From Thermofilaceae archaeon (GTDB lineage Archaea; Thermoproteota; Thermoprotei; Thermofilales; Thermofilaceae): a DNA stretch of 58,023 nucleotides. Positions 13,478-22,638 of this stretch are shown piece after piece. The stretch spans positions 1-58,023 of the forward strand of contig JAVYQJ010000002.1 in the NCBI GenBank assembly GCA_038731975.1. The letters are read 5' to 3'. Position 1 is the first letter of the stretch; each line of letters begins with the position of its first letter. The position numbers and the translations under genes were made by a program. A model generated the notes under the pieces. It saw nothing but the letters and a program-made list of their open reading frames with translations, was not told the origin of the DNA and made no database searches.

Positions 13478-15712
13478 ATGAAATCGAGGCTTCTGGCGGT
13501 GATACTCGCAGCAGTGTTAACCGTGGGAGTAACCGTGTTATATGTCAGGCTTAGCACTCATGGTGTAATGGAGCGGCAACCAGTGCGGGTTGAAGTGGTC
13601 GGGCCTTTGCCTCAAGTAGTAGAGCTATATTCGCCGATAGAAATCATTTTGAATATTACTGCCCACTACGTCAACCCCTTCGATCCGAGCGAGATCGACG
13701 TGGTGATGGTACTGAAAACACCCGAAGGTGAGGTTACCACCGTGCCTGCGTTCTACTACCAGGAGTATAGGAGGAGCTTAGTATCGGGAGTAGAGCAGTT
13801 GATAGCGGAGGGTACGCCGACTTGGAGGATTCGATACACGCCCAGTAAAGTCGGTCGTCACGAGTTTTCCATAGAAGTGAAGACGCGCACGGGAGATAGT
13901 ACCAAAGCTGGGCCGTACTACTTCGATGTGATCCCCTCCGGTAAGAGAGGTTTCGCAAGAGTGGCAGAGGATCGACGGTATTTCATCTTTGATGATGGAA
14001 GCTCGCAGTTTTTCGTAGGGTTGAATGTGTGCTGGTCGGGTAACAGGGGGACCTACGACTATGACGAGTGGTTCAAAGCTCTATCGATGGCGGGGGTGAA
14101 CCTTGTGAGAATATGGATGGCGCCTTGGAGGTTCGGGATAGAGTGGAGGGAGCTGGGCCGCTACGATCTCAGAGAGGCTTGGAGGCTTGACTACGTAGTC
14201 AAGCTAGCGGAGAAGTACGACATCTACATTATCCTATGCCTTATGAATCACGGGCAACTCTCGACTTCGATCAACCCTCAGTGGAGCGAGAATCCGTACA
14301 ATAGAGCTAGGGGAGGCCCTCTTGCTAAGCCGGAGGAGTTCTGGACTAACGAGGAGGCGCGAGAACTCTTCAAGAGGAGGTTGAGGTACATAGTCGCTAG
14401 ATGGGGCTACTCAACCCACATTTTAGCCTGGGAATTGTGGAACGAGGTAGACCTAACCGACAATTACGAGGCCGTAAGAGAAGAGGTGGCACGGTGGCAC
14501 AAAGAGATGGCAGAGTACATCAAGAGCATCGATCCGTACAAGCGGCCTGTCACCACGAGCTTCGCAAACCCCAACCTCGACCCTTTAATCTGGTCGTTGG
14601 AATCGATAGACTTCATCACCGTCCACAAGTACGGCCCAGAGGGGTTCCAGGACGTTCCCGGGACGCTCTACAGCCTAATTGTTAAAAAGTGGGAAATGTA
14701 CAGAAAACCCGTACTGGTTGCAGAGTTCGGCATTGATTGGAGATGGTGGGACACCCCCCTCTACCTCCACGATAGAGAAGGCGTGGGACTTCATGATGGC
14801 CTCTGGGCAGCCATAATGGCCGGATCACCGGCCACAGGGATGTCGTGGTGGTGGGACAATTACATTCATCCATATAACCTTTATTACCACTTCAAGGCGA
14901 TCTCTGAGTTCCTGAAAGGGGTACAACCTGCCGGCTCAGGTCTTAGGACACTTAAAGCGACTGTAACTTCGCTTGCAGCGGAAACCGGCGTAACGGATGT
15001 AACAGTATTCCCATCGCTAGGCTGGGCTAGGCCGGCCTCCAACTACTTCGTTATCAAGCTTGACGGGACGATCGAGGGCGATACAACTCAAATCCCCGCG
15101 TTCATTCAGGGGAGGGCGCACCCCGCGCTAAGGAACAACCCCACCTTCAAAGCTACCTTCCCGCAGGGTGGTCGAGTAGTCGTTAGAGTAAACTCCGTCT
15201 CCAGAGCCGGAGCCCGGCTGGCTATCTACTTGAACAACGAACTCGTCAAGCAGGTGGATCTACCCGACCGCGACGGCAAGAATGATGCTTTCGTGAGGGA
15301 GTACGATATGGACGTCGCAGTCGACGTACCGCCTGGCACTCACGAAATTAGGATAGACAATTTAGGGGCTGATTGGTGCACGATCGATTACGTGCGCTTT
15401 GAAGGAGCGGCGCTTGCTACGGCAAAGGTTAGAGTATTCGGCTTAACCAACGGAACTTTAGCCCTGGCCTGGGTTAAGAACGTCGAGTGGAGCTGGTGGA
15501 ACATCCTGAATAATAAGAGCGTTGAGCCGGCGAGAAACCTAGTAGTAACGATGTATGGGCTGCAGGATGGCCTGTACAAAGTGGAACTCTTCGATACAAG
15601 ATCGGGTTTGGTGGTGCGATCGTGGATGGCCGAAGCCAAGGATGGAGCAATGGAGGTTTACGTAGGCGACGTAACTGACGACATCGCGGTTCGCGCCGTA
15701 AAGGTGGGATGA
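13478..15712 (+). CDS. Secreted clan GH-A glycoside hydrolase (GH5-like)
   Basis: A 744-residue protein with an N-terminal hydrophobic signal/anchor (about residues 5-25). A beta-rich domain of the DUF5060 type follows (about 30-165), then a TIM-barrel domain (about 170-490). This has the two clan GH-A glutamates in LAWELWNEVD (acid/base, about residue 325) and LVAEFGIDW (nucleophile, about 413). A beta-sandwich carbohydrate-binding-like domain (about 550-655) and a final small beta domain complete it. It probably cuts beta-mannan, cellulose-like or related polysaccharides outside the cell; the exact substrate is not visible. The ATG is supported by a TATA-like box 25-32 nt upstream. The next gene begins right after its stop codon. 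Confidence 0.8.
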   Translation: MKSRLLAVILAAVLTVGVTVLYVRLSTHGVMERQPVRVEVVGPLPQVVELYSPIEIILNITAHYVNPFDPSEIDVVMVLKTPEGEVTTVPAFYYQEYRRSLVSGVEQLIAEGTPTWRIRYTPSKVGRHEFSIEVKTRTGDSTKAGPYYFDVIPSGKRGFARVAEDRRYFIFDDGSSQFFVGLNVCWSGNRGTYDYDEWFKALSMAGVNLVRIWMAPWRFGIEWRELGRYDLREAWRLDYVVKLAEKYDIYIILCLMNHGQLSTSINPQWSENPYNRARGGPLAKPEEFWTNEEARELFKRRLRYIVARWGYSTHILAWELWNEVDLTDNYEAVREEVARWHKEMAEYIKSIDPYKRPVTTSFANPNLDPLIWSLESIDFITVHKYGPEGFQDVPGTLYSLIVKKWEMYRKPVLVAEFGIDWRWWDTPLYLHDREGVGLHDGLWAAIMAGSPATGMSWWWDNYIHPYNLYYHFKAISEFLKGVQPAGSGLRTLKATVTSLAAETGVTDVTVFPSLGWARPASNYFVIKLDGTIEGDTTQIPAFIQGRAHPALRNNPTFKATFPQGGRVVVRVNSVSRAGARLAIYLNNELVKQVDLPDRDGKNDAFVREYDMDVAVDVPPGTHEIRIDNLGADWCTIDYVRFEGAALATAKVRVFGLTNGTLALAWVKNVEWSWWNILNNKSVEPARNLVVTMYGLQDGLYKVELFDTRSGLVVRSWMAEAKDGAMEVYVGDVTDDIAVRAVKVG

Positions 15713-16408
15713 TTGTTCTCTAGGTATGCAGCCCTGGTTAAGAACCTAAGAGGCGTTGTACTGCTGAACCCTAATGAGGAAGGTGCTTTAGACACTGTAA
15801 AATGGTTATCTAAAAGATTCAGATATAGAAACCTTGGATTAACTCCTTCGTCCGTGAAAGCCCTCGGCGGTAGGGTCTTCAGACCCTTCAGGGAACTAGC
15901 ATACCCGATAAAGCCGCTAGAGGTGCTGGTATCCCGTTTTACCGGAAAGGGTATGCCCCCAGAGCTGGCTGAGCTGCTGGTTTTCGCCTCAACATACGTT
16001 TCTCCCGCGCTAATCATCGGATCAACGTACTTAAGCTCGCTTGAAGAAATCAAAGTGGACGTGGTCAGAGTTTGCAGGGATCTGAGCGTATTGGATTGGA
16101 AACTGCACTTGCGAGTCGCGGACTACACTGTTCTGGACATGTACGACGTTTGCGTAGAGGAGGCGCTCTCGGTTCTCAAGGACCCCAGCGTACTTCCCAA
16201 AGTAGTCGCAGAAAGGAGGGAGAGGGTAGCCGAGGACAAGAAACGCTACTGGAGAATCGCGTGCGAGAGCGGGCGCCCCTTCATAATCTACATCGACAAC
16301 CTCTCGATAGCGGCGAAGCTGGGAGTGCTTGAGGAAGAGGTTTGCGAGGATTGGGCGGCGGCGCTCAGCGTGGTAGCCGTGGTCTGTGTTCCGGCAGGTC
16401 TCAGGTAG
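15713..16408 (+). CDS. Uncharacterised protein preceding SF2 helicase
   Basis: A 231-residue protein whose TTG start follows directly on the stop of the glycosidase gene (ATGATTG overlap). It is mixed alpha/beta with no signal or membrane segment and no motif I recognise. A conserved-looking core includes VVRVCRDLSVLDW and FIIYIDNLSIAAKLG. It ends about 35 bp before the likely start of the large helicase and is probably its operon partner. It could be a nuclease or recognition subunit, but nothing in the sequence proves that. Confidence 0.55.
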   Translation: MFSRYAALVKNLRGVVLLNPNEEGALDTVKWLSKRFRYRNLGLTPSSVKALGGRVFRPFRELAYPIKPLEVLVSRFTGKGMPPELAELLVFASTYVSPALIIGSTYLSSLEEIKVDVVRVCRDLSVLDWKLHLRVADYTVLDMYDVCVEEALSVLKDPSVLPKVVAERRERVAEDKKRYWRIACESGRPFIIYIDNLSIAAKLGVLEEEVCEDWAAALSVVAVVCVPAGLR

Positions 16409-16443
16409 CGAAAAGTACTTCCCCAACCTCTTCAAGCGAACGT

Positions 16444-19400
16444 GTGGTTCTAGATAGTCGCAAGCTGTTTGAAACTCTCAATCTGGCCTACTATTACAGG
16501 GAGGAGGAAGGGTGTGAACCTACCAGAACCAACGTCAGGTTTGCCGAGTTGCTTCCCGAGTTGAAAGAATCCCATTTGGGTACCGAACTCTTATACCTTC
16601 ACCAACTGCAGGCGGTGGAGGCTCTGGAAGCCGGTAAGAACCTTGTGCTGATCGCTGGAACGGGGAGCGGGAAGACAGAGGCTTGGTTCCTCTACACGGC
16701 GAGACGGAGGATCCCAACTCTCGCCCTCTATCCCACTTTGGCCTTAGCTAACGATCAGGTTCAAAGGCTAAGCAACTATTGCTCGCTGCTCGGCGTGGAA
16801 CTCCTTCAGCTTGACTCGCCGACGCTGCAGTCTGCTGGGACAGCCGGAAGGAGGGTTTTGCGGGAAAAGCTGCGCAGCGCCCTAGTCGTGGCCAGCAACC
16901 CTGCCTTCCTCCTGCAAGACTTGAAGAGGTACGCAGCAGCGCCCCAGAGAGGGTTCATCACACCAACCCTGAACCGATTCGGCCTACTAGTGCTTGACGA
17001 GCTCGACTTCTACAGCCCGCGAGAGCTGGCGATAATCACCGGCATGCTGAGGATTTTCTCGGAAATGGGGTGGCAACCCCAGGTGGCCGTGCTGACCGCA
17101 ACGCTCAGTAACCCTGAAGAGATGGCTGAACTGCTGAAAGAGGTCAATGGACGTGACTCTGCCATCGTTAAGGGGGCTCCCTTCCGCGTCCCCAATCGTA
17201 TGTACGTGGTTCTCGGTAAAGACTTGGAGAAGCTGAGGATGATGATCTTGGAGAAGATCGGTGACGTGAGCAGACTGAGCCTGGGCGAGGACGTTAAGAG
17301 GGCTCTCCTGGATGCTGAGGAGTTCAGGCGGAACGCTTACAAGGTTGTACTAGCATTAAGATCAATTGGCGTTGAAGTAGAATTTCCACACTTCGATCCT
17401 GCGGATCTGCTAGCTAGTTACGTGGAGGATGAGGGCGTCACGTTAGTCTTCACCCGTAGCATAAACACGGCAGAAGAGGTGGCACGTAGAATAAAGCAGA
17501 GTTTAGGCGATAGGTCCAGCGCAGTCGCCGCTCATCACCACTTGGTGTCAAAGGAAGAGCGCAGGATCATCGAAGAGGGGGCTCGCCTCGGAAAAGTTAA
17601 GGTACTGGTAACACCGCGCACCCTGGTTCAAGGAATTGATATAGGGAGCATCGTCAGGGTTGTCCACCTCGGGCTGCCCGATGACGTTAGAGAGTTCTGG
17701 CAGCGGGAGGGTAGAAAGGGGAGGAGGGCGAACATCCCCTTCACGGAGAGCATCATAATTCCCTTTACGAGGTGGGATCGGGAACTCCTCAGTAGGGGGT
17801 TGAGCGCCCTCGACAAGTGGCTCAGACTCCCCCTCGAGAGGACCATAGTTAACAGAGACAACAAGTACGCTGTGCTGTTCACCGGCCTTTTCAAGCTCGC
17901 TGCCTCTCGAAGCTTGAACCTGAAGCCTTCAGAGCCCGAATTACGCCTACTCCAGGAGCTCGGCTTGTCGAGGGGGCTCGAGTTGACTGCTAGGGGTAAG
18001 CGTACCTGGCACAGGCTTAACTTCTACGAGTACGGCCCCCCGTACGGCGTTAAACGAATCAAGATTTCTGAGGACGGAGTGGAGTACATGCAGGAGGCTT
18101 CGCATGTGGATGTTGTGGAGAAACTGCAGCCCGGCTGCTTCGATTACACCTCGGATTTGCTGGTTACAAACCTGAGGGTTACGAAGAGCAGGTGGGTGAC
18201 AGTAGTTGAGGAGGAAAAGATGACTCTCCAGACCATCTACAAGCATGAATTCCTAGCTCAAGCCTACGAAGAGTACAGAAGGATAAAGGCGCGCTGGGGT
18301 GAGAGAGCCGACTTCTGGAAGGATTACAGTAGGGGGTTGCTGCGCTCAGAGGTTATTTGTACGATGCATCCCCCCCTTAACGGTTTCGGCCTCTACTTGG
18401 AGGTGCCCTACAGGGTGATCTGGATTGTAGACGGGGAGGGAGTACGAGCTAGCAACGTGGGCGGCAGGACTTACATCTACAGACCGAGAAGGGTGGTGGA
18501 TGTACCCTCAACAACGATGGGGAGGTACGAGGACTACAGTTACGGTAGGCTCTACGAGCTTGAACCCACGATAAACCTAGACTTGGCGAGGCTGGGGCTC
18601 GTGCTTATGAAGATCGTTCTCAGGAGGGTTTTCTCCATCGGATTGAAGAGGATCAGCTACAGCCTTTCAGCTGTAGGCAGCAGGAAGGTTATGGTGCTCT
18701 TCGAGGATGACGCGGCCGGCCTCATCGAAAAGCTCGACTGGTCGGAAGTTAGGAAAGCGGTTGAAGATTATCAACCCGACGAGCTTGACGAGATACTGAT
18801 AGAAACCGTGGACGATTTGGCGTACGCCAAGTTCGTTGAAATCGGGTTCCGCTGGGATCTTGTTAAGCAACACGCTCTCGCTGTACTTGATACCATCATA
18901 TCATATGAGCGCGTAAAGCTTCACTTCAGTGGGGTAGAAGTTAGTGTTCCGAAGCCCTCAAAATCGCTGAAGCTCCTCTCATTGGATGCTCTAAGGCTAC
19001 CGCTCGTCGAGGATGGTGAGGTCGCTTTAGTGTTCGTCGCCGCGTTCGACGGGGAGGAGGTAAAAACCTTCAAGCTACTTAAGGAGTTCCACCTGACGGA
19101 TCCCGCCTCAGCCCTACTGGTTCAGACGATAGCTGATTACGTAAACAGGGGCTTCAGGGTGATAGCTCACGAAGCTGAGCGTCTACTCGAAGATCTAGCC
19201 GCTAGCAATCTAGCTGGCCTGAAGGCTCTCCTCTCCGGGTTGAAAGAAGGGGGTGAGCTGGTGGATACCGCGGTTCTAGTGCAGACAGCGACAGGCCATA
19301 AGGTGAGCGCGGACGAGCTTGCTACACTCCTTGGCTTGAGTTTAAAGGTTGGGTTCAACGATGTTAGAAGGGAATACGAAGAAACGCTAAGGAGAATTAG

Positions 19401-19539
19401 AACTCTACCTTACTCTAGGTGGTTATCGTTCACCCAATACCTCTCCATGAAGGCTGAGCAATACCTCAGTGAGAGAGTGCGCAACATGTACATGAGCTTC
19501 CTGGCGCTTTCCCAGCTTACAGCAGGGAAAAGGAAATAA
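16444..19539 (+). CDS. Large SF2 DEAD/DEAH-type helicase (Lhr/MrfA-like)
   Basis: About 1031 residues from the GTG at 16444; an open frame upstream to 16342 overlaps the previous gene and has a low-complexity, non-coding look. The first 500 residues hold helicase motifs: motif I AGTGSGKTE (about residue 73), motif Ia ALYPTLALAND, motif II LDELD (a DEAD-box variant), motif III TATLS, motif IV VTLVFTRSINTAEEVA, motif V RTLVQGIDIGS and motif VI REGRKGRRA. The last 500 residues are unlike standard helicase accessory domains that I know. It probably unwinds or remodels DNA or RNA; a repair or defence role is possible from the unknown partners. Confidence 0.8.
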   Translation: MVLDSRKLFETLNLAYYYREEEGCEPTRTNVRFAELLPELKESHLGTELLYLHQLQAVEALEAGKNLVLIAGTGSGKTEAWFLYTARRRIPTLALYPTLALANDQVQRLSNYCSLLGVELLQLDSPTLQSAGTAGRRVLREKLRSALVVASNPAFLLQDLKRYAAAPQRGFITPTLNRFGLLVLDELDFYSPRELAIITGMLRIFSEMGWQPQVAVLTATLSNPEEMAELLKEVNGRDSAIVKGAPFRVPNRMYVVLGKDLEKLRMMILEKIGDVSRLSLGEDVKRALLDAEEFRRNAYKVVLALRSIGVEVEFPHFDPADLLASYVEDEGVTLVFTRSINTAEEVARRIKQSLGDRSSAVAAHHHLVSKEERRIIEEGARLGKVKVLVTPRTLVQGIDIGSIVRVVHLGLPDDVREFWQREGRKGRRANIPFTESIIIPFTRWDRELLSRGLSALDKWLRLPLERTIVNRDNKYAVLFTGLFKLAASRSLNLKPSEPELRLLQELGLSRGLELTARGKRTWHRLNFYEYGPPYGVKRIKISEDGVEYMQEASHVDVVEKLQPGCFDYTSDLLVTNLRVTKSRWVTVVEEEKMTLQTIYKHEFLAQAYEEYRRIKARWGERADFWKDYSRGLLRSEVICTMHPPLNGFGLYLEVPYRVIWIVDGEGVRASNVGGRTYIYRPRRVVDVPSTTMGRYEDYSYGRLYELEPTINLDLARLGLVLMKIVLRRVFSIGLKRISYSLSAVGSRKVMVLFEDDAAGLIEKLDWSEVRKAVEDYQPDELDEILIETVDDLAYAKFVEIGFRWDLVKQHALAVLDTIISYERVKLHFSGVEVSVPKPSKSLKLLSLDALRLPLVEDGEVALVFVAAFDGEEVKTFKLLKEFHLTDPASALLVQTIADYVNRGFRVIAHEAERLLEDLAASNLAGLKALLSGLKEGGELVDTAVLVQTATGHKVSADELATLLGLSLKVGFNDVRREYEETLRRIRTLPYSRWLSFTQYLSMKAEQYLSERVRNMYMSFLALSQLTAGKRK

Positions 19540-19562
19540 GCTCGTAATGATGCAGGACTACA

Positions 19563-19838
19563 ATGGAAGCAGCAGCGAAAAAGATAACCGAGCTTCTGTC
19601 CGAAAGGGGCTACGAAGTTACGGTAAAGCATGGTGAGCAGCCCGAACTCGTCGTGAAGAAAAGTTCGCTGACAGTCTGCGTTCTACTGGCTGGACGTCAC
19701 GCTAAGCTGGAGAAGCTCTACATCAGGCCAGCCTGCGGAAGCGGAGTAACCATCGTAGACTGCGAAGATGTCACCCGAGTGTGCGACTGCGTGGAGAAGC
19801 TGATCAAAGCACTGGAGTCTGAGGAGGGTCGTGCGTGA
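19563..19838 (+). CDS. Small uncharacterised protein after helicase
   Basis: A 91-residue protein with a helix-strand start (AAAKKITELLSERGYEVTVK), a short hydrophobic strand and five cysteines (VCVLL, PACGS, DCEDV, RVCDC). The cysteines in CEDVTRVCDC could bind a metal. It lies 23 bp after the helicase stop and is probably the last gene of that operon. No family is recognised. Confidence 0.55.
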   Translation: MEAAAKKITELLSERGYEVTVKHGEQPELVVKKSSLTVCVLLAGRHAKLEKLYIRPACGSGVTIVDCEDVTRVCDCVEKLIKALESEEGRA

Positions 19839-19873
19839 GCACTTTTTAATCCACCCTATTTGGTTGGGTGTCG

Positions 19874-20695
19874 ATGCAACTGGGCGTCTCGACCTATTCG
19901 TACTGGCATTTCCGCGGGCCAAAGCTGCCGCTTACAGAGTACCTGAAAGCCGCTCACGAGGACGGCTTTCACGGAGTTGAGGTGCTCGTAAACCACGTGG
20001 AATCGAGGGCGCGCAGCTACTTAAAGGAGATCCGGCGTCGCGCCTTCGAATTAGGCCTAGAAATCTATGCGGTAGCCTTGCACAACAACTTCGTCAAGCC
20101 CGACCCCAGCGAGCGGCAGAGGCAGGTTTCCTACGTACTGGAGTGGCTTGAAGTCGCGCACGAGCTTGGGGCCACTATTGTTAGGATCAACTCAGGGCGT
20201 TGGGGGACGATAAGCAGCTTTGACGAGCTAATGAAGGCAAGAGGGGTTGAACCCCCGATCGAAGGCTACACGGAGGACGATGCTATCGGTTGGGTGGTAG
20301 ATTGCATCTATCAGTGCCTTGACAAGGCACAGGACCTTGGCATCATCCTCGGGCTCGAAAACCACTGGGGTTTAACCACGAGAGCTGAAACAATGCTGAA
20401 GATCGTTAAGAGAATCTCTTCGAGGTGGTTTGGAGTCATAATGGACACGGGCAACTTCATCTACGACACTTACAGGGAGCTCGAAATGATAGCCCCTTAC
20501 ACGGTCATGGTTCACGCGAAAACCTACTTCGGGGGCGGAGTGTGGTACACACTCGACCTTGATTACTCGAGGATCTTCGGAATCCTGAAGGAGGTCGGCT
20601 TCACTGGCTGGGTCTCCCTGGAGTACGAGGGTCGGGAAGAGGCGCGAACGGGGGTGCGGAAGAGCAGGGAACTTCTACTCAAGTTTTTGAAGTAG
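19874..20695 (+). CDS. Sugar isomerase/epimerase-like TIM barrel protein
   Basis: A 273-residue protein from the ATG at 19874 (a GTG two codons before also fits). It matches the xylose isomerase-like/AP endonuclease 2 superfamily: GVSTYSYW at strand 1, EDGFHGVEVL, GLENHWGLTT (a metal-ligand Glu), a VIMDTGNF stretch and HAKTYF, ending in WVSLEYEGREE. These Glu, Asp and His positions suit a divalent-metal isomerase or epimerase. A TATA-like box (about 19842-19849) lies 25-32 nt upstream. It could act on a sugar handled by the nearby oxidoreductase or kinase genes. Its stop abuts the convergent livM stop. Confidence 0.75.
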   Translation: MQLGVSTYSYWHFRGPKLPLTEYLKAAHEDGFHGVEVLVNHVESRARSYLKEIRRRAFELGLEIYAVALHNNFVKPDPSERQRQVSYVLEWLEVAHELGATIVRINSGRWGTISSFDELMKARGVEPPIEGYTEDDAIGWVVDCIYQCLDKAQDLGIILGLENHWGLTTRAETMLKIVKRISSRWFGVIMDTGNFIYDTYRELEMIAPYTVMVHAKTYFGGGVWYTLDLDYSRIFGILKEVGFTGWVSLEYEGREEARTGVRKSRELLLKFLK

Positions 20696-21733
20696 CTAGG
20701 TCTCGTCCCCACTCTCGCTGATACTCACCACTTCTTTTTTCACAGTTAGAAGGGGGCGCTCGGGTACGAGACCGCCAGGCCTCTTTATCAGGAGAACGAT
20801 CAGTAGAGCCCCCAGAATCACGTAGGACGCGTAGTTCACGTCGAAGGGGATCGGCAGCAGGTGCTTAACGAAGATCATCGCTCGGTCTACCAGGAGGTAA
20901 ATCCCGGCGCCCACGAGGGGACTGTAGGGGTTGCCGCGCCCACCCATAACCACCATAAGCACGACGATGAAAGTCCTCGAAACCGTGAAGTCGTCTGGGT
21001 TCACAGCACCCATGTAGAACGCGTATAGAACCCCGGCTACGGCAGCCATCGCGGATCCTATGGCGAGCACCCAAGCTCTCACCTTGGCGACATCCAACCC
21101 GTAGGCTTTAGCCGCTATCTCATCGTCGCGTATAGCCCGCAGTATCCTGCCCATAGGGGAGGTTGAGATTTTGAACGTGAGGAACCAGATGCCGAACCCC
21201 ATCGCCAGAGATACGAGGAAGAGGACAAGCTCCCTCCAGGGGCTCCCTAGCCACGCGAATGGGTTAACGACACCGGCGCCGAAGGTCCCCCCGACTAGAG
21301 GTTCGTAATTGCGGGCTAGGACTCTAACGATCTCGCTGAACGCTATGAGCGTTATCGCCAAGTAGTCTTCCCTCAGCCTCAAAGCCGGGTAAGTGACAGC
21401 TGCACCCAGCAGCGCGGCTAGCGGAACCGCTACGGCGAATGGCAGCGCGAATATCACAAGACCGAGCAATGGGTGCGAAGCTATCCGCCTAGTGATCAGC
21501 GTGGCATAGAAATAGCTCGTTAGTTTAAACTCGCCCTCTAGCGCTAGCCCCAGCATCAGCGCGCCAACCCTGACAGAAAGCGCCCCAACGGCGAAGGCGC
21601 CGAGTGCTAGGAAAGCCGCCTTGGCGAAGGAGGGTAAGCCCAGCTCGCCGTACTCCAGCTCCATTGAGGACGCCAAGATTAGGTAGATCGAGTAGAGAGT
21701 CCCGAAGCTGACGAGGAAGCTTAGGATCTCCAC
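20696..21733 (-). CDS. livM: Branched-chain amino acid ABC permease LivM
   Basis: A 345-residue membrane permease with about eight to nine hydrophobic segments and the family loop LRLREDYLAITLIAFSEIVR, followed by RAIRDDEIAAKAYGLDVAKVR (the EAA-like contact loop for the ATPases). It forms the transport channel with LivH and overlaps the livH 3' end by 13 bp. The transporter probably imports branched-chain amino acids or other small organic acids/amides. Its stop directly abuts the stop of the convergent TIM barrel gene. Confidence 0.9.
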   Translation of the reverse strand: MEILSFLVSFGTLYSIYLILASSMELEYGELGLPSFAKAAFLALGAFAVGALSVRVGALMLGLALEGEFKLTSYFYATLITRRIASHPLLGLVIFALPFAVAVPLAALLGAAVTYPALRLREDYLAITLIAFSEIVRVLARNYEPLVGGTFGAGVVNPFAWLGSPWRELVLFLVSLAMGFGIWFLTFKISTSPMGRILRAIRDDEIAAKAYGLDVAKVRAWVLAIGSAMAAVAGVLYAFYMGAVNPDDFTVSRTFIVVLMVVMGGRGNPYSPLVGAGIYLLVDRAMIFVKHLLPIPFDVNYASYVILGALLIVLLIKRPGGLVPERPLLTVKKEVVSISESGDET

Positions 21734-22638
21734 CAGCCTTTCACCCCATTACTCCAGAGTATCGACAACCCCTTCGGTGAGAGCATCAGAGTAGCAACGA
21801 TGGCGGCAAAGACTACGAGGGGCCTGTAAGCGGTGCTTATACCCAATGACGCTAGGAGGTAAGAAAAGAGCAGCTCGGAGAAGCCTATCAGGTACGCTCC
21901 TAAAACGCTACCCAGGAGACTACCCACTCCTCCGACTATGACGGATGCGAACATCGAGAGCAGCATCGACCACCCCGTATCGGGGTTCACGAGGAGACGA
22001 AACGGCAGGAAGACGCCTGCCGTGGCTGCTAAAGCCCCGGAGATAAACCAACCGATCGCGAAAACCCTTCTCACGTTAATGCCCAGCACCATGGCTAGCT
22101 GCTGGTTTTCGATAGCCGCTCTCATTGCGACGCCCAACTTCGTCCTGTAGAGGAGGAGGCACAGTGCCACGAGAAGCACTAGTGTGGTCAAAGATGATCC
22201 GATAAGCACGCCCGGGATGTTCACTCCACCTACCGAGAGCCTCGCGTCATTAAACATGAAGTCTCTGCCGTACACGTTGAAAGTCCGCTGCAAGAGATCA
22301 GCGTAGATGTGGAGGGAGTAGCGGATAACCATGTCGAGGGCTAGAGAAGCAACCATCAGCGTCACGGTACCCGCTCCAGCCCTTCTAAGGGGTTCAAAGA
22401 CCAGGGCGAAGCTTAACAGGGCAACGAAGCCCCCCACCGCGAACGCCGCGGGTAGGCAGAGGTAGGGGGATAACCCCAGCGTGACGCTCAGCGTGTACGC
22501 GGTGTACACGCCCACCATCGCCAAGTCCCCATGGGCGAAGTTGGAAACCCGGCTAGTCAGAATCGTTAGGCATAGTCCGATTGATAGCAACGCTAGGAAA
22601 TTGCTGTACACCATCGCACCGATGATCACATCTAGCAT
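21721..22638 (-). CDS. livH: Branched-chain amino acid ABC permease LivH
   Basis: A 305-residue permease with about eight hydrophobic segments. Family features include TSRVSNFAHGDLAMVGVY near the N-terminus, a MRAAIENQQLAMVLGINVRR contact loop and GGVGSLLGSVLGAYLIG near the C-terminus. It overlaps livF by 7 bp and livM by 13 bp, so the operon is translationally coupled. Confidence 0.92.
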   Translation of the reverse strand: MLDVIIGAMVYSNFLALLSIGLCLTILTSRVSNFAHGDLAMVGVYTAYTLSVTLGLSPYLCLPAAFAVGGFVALLSFALVFEPLRRAGAGTVTLMVASLALDMVIRYSLHIYADLLQRTFNVYGRDFMFNDARLSVGGVNIPGVLIGSSLTTLVLLVALCLLLYRTKLGVAMRAAIENQQLAMVLGINVRRVFAIGWFISGALAATAGVFLPFRLLVNPDTGWSMLLSMFASVIVGGVGSLLGSVLGAYLIGFSELLFSYLLASLGISTAYRPLVVFAAIVATLMLSPKGLSILWSNGVKGWWRS

